Positions 59,738 through 64,000 of a stretch of 64,000 nucleotides of DNA are shown one piece after another. Position 1 is the first letter of the stretch. Each line of letters begins with the position of its first letter. The stretch comes from Glandiceps talaboti (lineage: Eukaryota > Hemichordata > Enteropneusta > Spengelidae), in contig NC_135552.1 in assembly GCF_964340395.1 (NCBI RefSeq), forward strand, positions 131,001 through 195,000, written 5' to 3'. Made by a program: the position numbers and the translations under genes. The notes beneath the pieces are model-generated. The model ran no database searches and was not told the DNA's origin. It saw nothing but the letters and a program-made list of their open reading frames with translations.

Positions 59738-60146
59738 CAGTAGAGCTAATAAGTCTCTTAGTACTTCACTTGTGGCACAGTTACGTGAGAAATACACAGT
59801 CCCGATTAAGTACAAGCCGGTTTTTCAAGCACAAGAACTTCCTTCGGCAGTTCTCAGCCTCATTCGTTCCAATGTGCAGAATTTCCGCAATTATGACCGT
59901 TTGTATTTTCAAATGCATAAGACACTCAATTCAGGCATTCGTCCAGTTCTCAAGGCTTTGGAAACACTTGGTTCACCGGGTTTCAACCCCAGCTATGAAA
60001 ACCTGAAACAGGTTAGAACAGAATTAGCGGATGCAATTCATTTACTGACAACAGCCAGCTCGTCAGTAGCAGAGATTTGTCAGGCCAGATTGAAGCCATT
60101 ATTCCGACCCGAATATAAGGAGTTACTGCAGGATGCAAATCCTTAG
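59738..60146 (+). pseudogene. DIRS-B gag-like, C-terminal part
   Basis: The frame resumes after the insertion with QLREKYTVPIKYKPVFQAQE, then a helical region to LKPLFRPEYKELLQDANP and TAG at 60144. A Lys/Asn/Gly/Tyr-rich stretch follows in a broken frame to about 60400. Confidence 0.6.
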
Positions 60147-60341
60147 TTCAAGGAAATTTAATCAAGGCTATCAGTGCTTCCTAGAAGTCTGTTGCTGCTT
60201 TTCGCTCCGTTTCTAAGACCAGCTACAAATCACAGCAAGGCTCTGGAAACCGGTCGTCATCAGGTCAATACTACAAGTATAACAATGATAGTTTGAAGAA
60301 AAAGAACCAAAACTTCCAGAAGTCGAATAGCAACAGAGGCC

Positions 60342-61694
60342 ATGGTTACCAGAAAGGGAGCAAAGGCTACAGAGGTAAGGGTTCTTACATCAGCACCAAG
60401 CAGGATAAGGACTGACATGGAAAATGCAGTAATTCCAGTGGCAGGCAGGCTTCAATTTTTTATGAGTTCTTGGAAAACAATAACAAACAACAGTTGGATT
60501 CTGAAAATAATACAGGGATACAGACTTCAACTAATGAAGACACCAGTGCAGTCCAGTCCTCCAATCACAACTCTGTCTTGCGGGGAGAAGTTTTCAATCA
60601 TTCAAAAGGAGATAGACAGTCTCTTGAACAAGCAAGTAATAGTGCCTAGTATTCAACCTTGCTCAGATCAGTTTGTGTCAAGAATCTTCACAGTACCCAT
60701 GCCAAATGGGGACCATCGTGTCATTATAGACCTAAAAGAACTGAACAAATGTATCAAAAAGATCTCCTCCAAGATGGAAAGTCATCCAGTAATAGAGCAG
60801 TTACGAGACAGGAACTTCATCATGACATCAATAGAGCTGACGGATGCCTATTTCATGATACCAATTCATCCTGATCACCACAAGTATCTGACAGTGTGCT
60901 TTCAATGGATGAATCAATGGTACCAGTATGCCTGCTGTTCGGACTAACCTCAGCCCCTTGAATTTTCACCAAGGTGGTAAAGGTTGTAATAGCACATGCT
61001 CGCTACAGCCTACAGGGGAACTCTTTGCACCAGCTACATAGCTGACATTCTCAATGCAGCAGATCAGAGAGAACTTTGCCAGCGAAACTCACAGTTTCTA
61101 ATGGAACTTTTTCATCACCTAGGATTTATTCCAAACATTTGCAAATCCCAGCTTGTACCAACACAGGTTCTAACTCACTTGGGCAGAACTTACAACACAG
61201 CTCTTATGACAGTATCACTACCACAAGAAAAACTTCAGACTATTATAAGTTATGCAAGCCAGTTGCTAGGCAAGGAAAGTGTATATCTAAGACAGCTTGC
61301 AAGAATGTTAGGTTTGATCGAGAATGCCCGAGGATCAATGTCAATTGCAGCCAGTCACTACAGGCACCTACAGAGACAGTTAGTTCACAACCTATGTGCA
61401 TCATGGGAAGGTCAGATCAGTCTATCTCAAGCTGCCAAAACAGACCTCATATGGTGGATTCAACAGGCACCAGGGCACAACGGCAGACCTCTTCACTCTC
61501 CACAACCAGACTTGATTATTCAGTCAGATGCTTCTCTGCAAGGATGGGGAGCAGTGAGTGGCCAGGAAACTGCACAGGGTTGGTGGTCAATAAAAGAAAA
61601 GGCCCTGCATATCTGTGCTGGAACTGAAAGCAGCATTCTTAGCCATCCAATCATTTGTTCAAAATCACAGAGATCTCAACTCTTTGCAAAATAG
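60342..61694 (+). pseudogene. DIRS-B reverse transcriptase and RNase H start
   Basis: RT blocks SRIFTVPMPNGDHRVIIDLK, IELTDAYFMIPIHPDHHKYL and FQWMNQWYQY are in one frame to 60947. A shift, then FGLTSAP, then another frame from 60996 with YIADILN in place of YIDDIL (GAT to GCT, catalytic Asp lost), LTHLGRTYNT and LIENARGSMSIA. RNase H begins LIIQSDASLQGWGAVSG. Several frameshifts. Confidence 0.82.
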
Positions 61695-62248
61695 CACTGC
61701 AAGTTTGGCAATATTGCGAAACTCGGAACATCTCCCTCTCAGTAGAACACTTGCCAGGAATTGCCAACCTGTTAGCAGATTATCAGTCCAGAACCTTTCT
61801 AGACAATCACAATTATCAGCTAAACCCTGTGGTTTTCAGATAGATTTGCCACAAGTTTTACCAGCCAGAAATCAACCTGTTTGCCAGTCGCAATTCAACT
61901 CAACTGCCTCAGTAAGTTTCCTGGAAAATGGATCCTCAAGCAACAGCAATCAATGCTTTCTCCATTTCTTGGGAAGGGGAAAGGCTTTACATGTTCCCAC
62001 CTCACCTTTTAATTCTGAGATGTCTCAAGAAGGTAATCAGGGACAAGGCAAGAACACTGTTCATTGCTCCAGTGTGGAAAACTTCACCCATGCAGGTACC
62101 CATTTCTTCTCCAGCTTTCATGCCGGAATCCAGTATTGCTTCCAGCTCGATGCAATCTGTTGATAGAACCAGATATGGGCAAACCACCCAAGTTCAGTCT
62201 CACCCCTCTAGCTGTGTGGCAGCTCTCAGGACATTGTATAGAGAATAG
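61615..62248 (+). pseudogene. DIRS-B RNase H end and methyltransferase-like region
   Basis: LELKAAFLAIQSFVQNH is followed directly by LQVWQYCETRNISLS and EHLPGIANLLADYQSR, so the DNTTAV-type catalytic segment between them has been deleted. The next domain reads EINLFASRNS, a stop, then WKMDPQATAINAFSISW and MFPPHLLILRCLKKVIRDKA. Confidence 0.75.
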
Positions 62249-62379
62249 GGACTTTTCCAACAGGCTACAGACATTCTCATTGTGCAGTATAACCCAGAAC
62301 ATCCAAGTTGTATGACTGCAAGTGGGATAGATTTGCTAGCTGGTGTCTACGACGGAATTCACTTTCATGCCCTGTAGAG

Positions 62380-63205
62380 GAAGCTGGCATACAGTACAGT
62401 TAATCGTTACAGGTCTGCCATTTGGTCAGTGCATCTAAAGGTTAGTAATGAACCAATTGGAAGTCACCCTTTGGTGTCTAGTCTGTTTGAGGGTTTTTTT
62501 CAGGCTTCGTCCTCCTGTACCACGTTATCCTACTACATGGAACGTTACTGTTGTACTTAATTATTTGAAGTCTTTGCATCCTGTTCCTGCCTGAACTTAA
62601 AACAATTGACTCTTAAGACTTCTATGCTAGTCGCATATTAACTTCCTCAGATAGAGGACAGACTCTGAGTTATTTAGACATTAAGTTTCTCATGAGAGAT
62701 GAGTGTATTTTTGTTATAGCAAATTTAACGAAGACATCTTCAGTCGCCAAACCTTCACGAGTAGTGAAATGCCCTAGCTTTGAAGTTAAAGCTTTGGATG
62801 TGAATTATTACATTGGCAGTTATATTGAGAGAACTATTAGAGCTAGAGACTCTGTTGTTGCTTCTGGTGGTAGGAGCCCTTCAAAACTGTTTATTTTTTA
62901 TGTTAAACCTTTTCATGAAGTAACTTCACAGACAATTGCGAGATGGATTAAGACTGTGTTGGCTGCATGATGCTGGTATAGACACTGGCATCTTTATAAC
63001 CCACAGTACCAGAGGAGCAGCAGCCTCAGCAGCCATTCGACAGGGAGCTTCAACTTCCCAGATCCTGTAACTAGGGGATTGGTCATCAGAGTCTACATTC
63101 AATTGTTTCTACCATCGCCACACAGATTCATCTGAAACTGGACGTCTTATCCTACAGGCTGCCAGGGAAACTGCTAATTCAGCTCATTATTCGGCGTCCA
63201 GCTAA
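62380..63205 (+). pseudogene. DIRS-B tyrosine recombinase remnant
   Basis: Blocks in shifting frames: AYSTVNRYRSAIWSVHLK, IGSHPLVSSLFEGFF, RPPVPRYPTTWNVTVVLNYL, DRGQTLSYLDIKFLMRD (catalytic Arg region), SQTIARWIKTVL, AGIDTGIFITHSTRGAAASA (His-x-x-Arg) and CFYHRHTDSSETGRLIL (Tyr). The catalytic residues can still be found, but stops and frameshifts separate them. Confidence 0.78.
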
Positions 63206-63320
63206 ATAGTCTGCTATTGTTAGAAACAACGGAATAACACCGATGAATACTTATAAAATTTGCCTACCTTAGGGCTGTCAAATTACAAGTATTCGTAGGG
63301 TGTCATTCGTTGTTTCTCGT

Positions 63321-64000
63321 GTGTCACCACCCACCCATCCCGACGCCTCAAGAATTGGTGAGTTACCGTTTTTTGCTAAAACTCTCTGTAGTTTTATCAA
63401 TATGGTCTTATTGTTTATTGTAGGTTCCATAGAGCTCAACCCTTCTTGGTATAATTCTAACCACAAGTTGGTTTCTACTGGTTACATTTACTCCTGAGAT
63501 GGAACTGCTAGCATACATTGCTTATCATATCAGCACTAGTTGCTTACTGTAATTGGCATTAATTTGCATATTGAAAGCAGAGCTCACTTGTGTATCACTG
63601 GAACCACTCCTTGCAGTCGGAACGCAGGTCGCGGAGAACAATAGGAGCCTATTAAACTTTGCGGGGGTCTACACGCATTAAAATTTGAATTTGCGCGTGA
63701 CCCTGTATTATGGAATTTCTCACAAAATAATCAAAATGTATTACTTTTCACATGAATAAAGGGTATATGATTCGATAAATTGTGAACTTATACATGTATT
63801 AATATATGATTTCGCATGTTTCATGCGGAGTGAAAATTAGAATCCGACGACAAAGTACCGTGGTTGCCGACAGTGTTAACTCATTATGTATTCAGCATGA
63901 TATTGTAATTGTTAAACTCTCGCGTCCAAAAACAAATTTCGTGTTGACTTCATATCGGAGAGGCCCTCTTTCAAACCGTGTACTTGTTTAGTAATGTCAC
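63321..64000. other. Unassigned DNA at right edge
   Basis: No repeat, exon or domain recognised. If VPS18 continues, its next exon lies beyond this edge. Confidence 0.4.

Larger units (their letters stand above)
57097..63320 (+). mobile_element. DIRS-like retrotransposon B (decayed, interrupted)
   Basis: The left end AAGTATTCATCGG...TCCGTTGTTTCTAACAATAG (57097-57136) is inverted at 63212-63252 (CTATTGTTAGAAACAACGGA...CCGATGAATACTT). A related direct segment at about 63281-63320 fits an internal complementary region. It contains the gag, RT, RNase H, methyltransferase-like and recombinase order in many broken frames. About 1.83 kb at 57905-59737 is a later insertion. Confidence 0.82.

Overview
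This is eukaryotic nuclear DNA. Split exons with GT-AG borders, no operons, large satellite arrays and a dense mix of LINEs, DIRS-type YR retrotransposons and DNA transposons/MITEs suggest a marine invertebrate (lancelet, hemichordate, echinoderm or spiralian type). The sequence alone does not fix the species. Most of the window is repeats.

Host genes. The one host gene I recognise confidently is VPS18 (HOPS/CORVET core subunit), on the + strand. Five exons of its N-terminal beta-propeller are visible (20892-21004, 47295-47383, 47639-47737, 47987-48149, 48990-49047). All splice phases agree, giving 174 codons. The first two exons are separated by a 26.3 kb intron. The 3' part of the gene must lie beyond 49047, probably past the window. 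An unidentified terminal exon lies on the minus strand at 45663-45811, with a decayed inverted copy at 32005-32084.

Layout. 0-5.7 kb: LINE tail, then a Crypton/KIAA1958-type (DUF3504) recombinase-like pseudogene cut in two by a 3.15 kb Mutator-like element (9-bp target duplication). 5.7-13.8 kb: MITEs, a LINE with ORF1/ORF2 remnants, dispersed repeats and an inverted repeat pair carrying TCA microsatellites. 13.85-20.15 kb: two abutting satellites (33-bp, then 46-bp units), the first with a 1795-bp higher-order duplication. 20.9-49.05 kb: VPS18 with its huge intron, which holds several copies of a modular repeat (called RepA here), a hAT-like element, a TTAA-site element, a LINE interrupted twice, TIR elements and an apparently intact two-ORF LINE on the minus strand. 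50.5-51.7 kb: a recent 5'-truncated LINE with a 15-bp target duplication. 52.2-56.8 kb and 57.1-63.3 kb: two DIRS-like elements with inverted termini. The second is interrupted by a TIR element that itself contains two foldback MITEs.

How it fits together. The window is a nested-insertion record. In several cases removing the inner element restores the reading frame of the outer one (Crypton-like gene 1708/4858; LINE 34365/36195; LINE 8481/9003), which fixes insertion borders and relative order. Two LINE remnants carry tandem expansions whose unit is a multiple of three bases. Both DIRS copies have lost the first Asp of the RT YIDD box, while the tyrosine recombinase of the first still has its catalytic residues.
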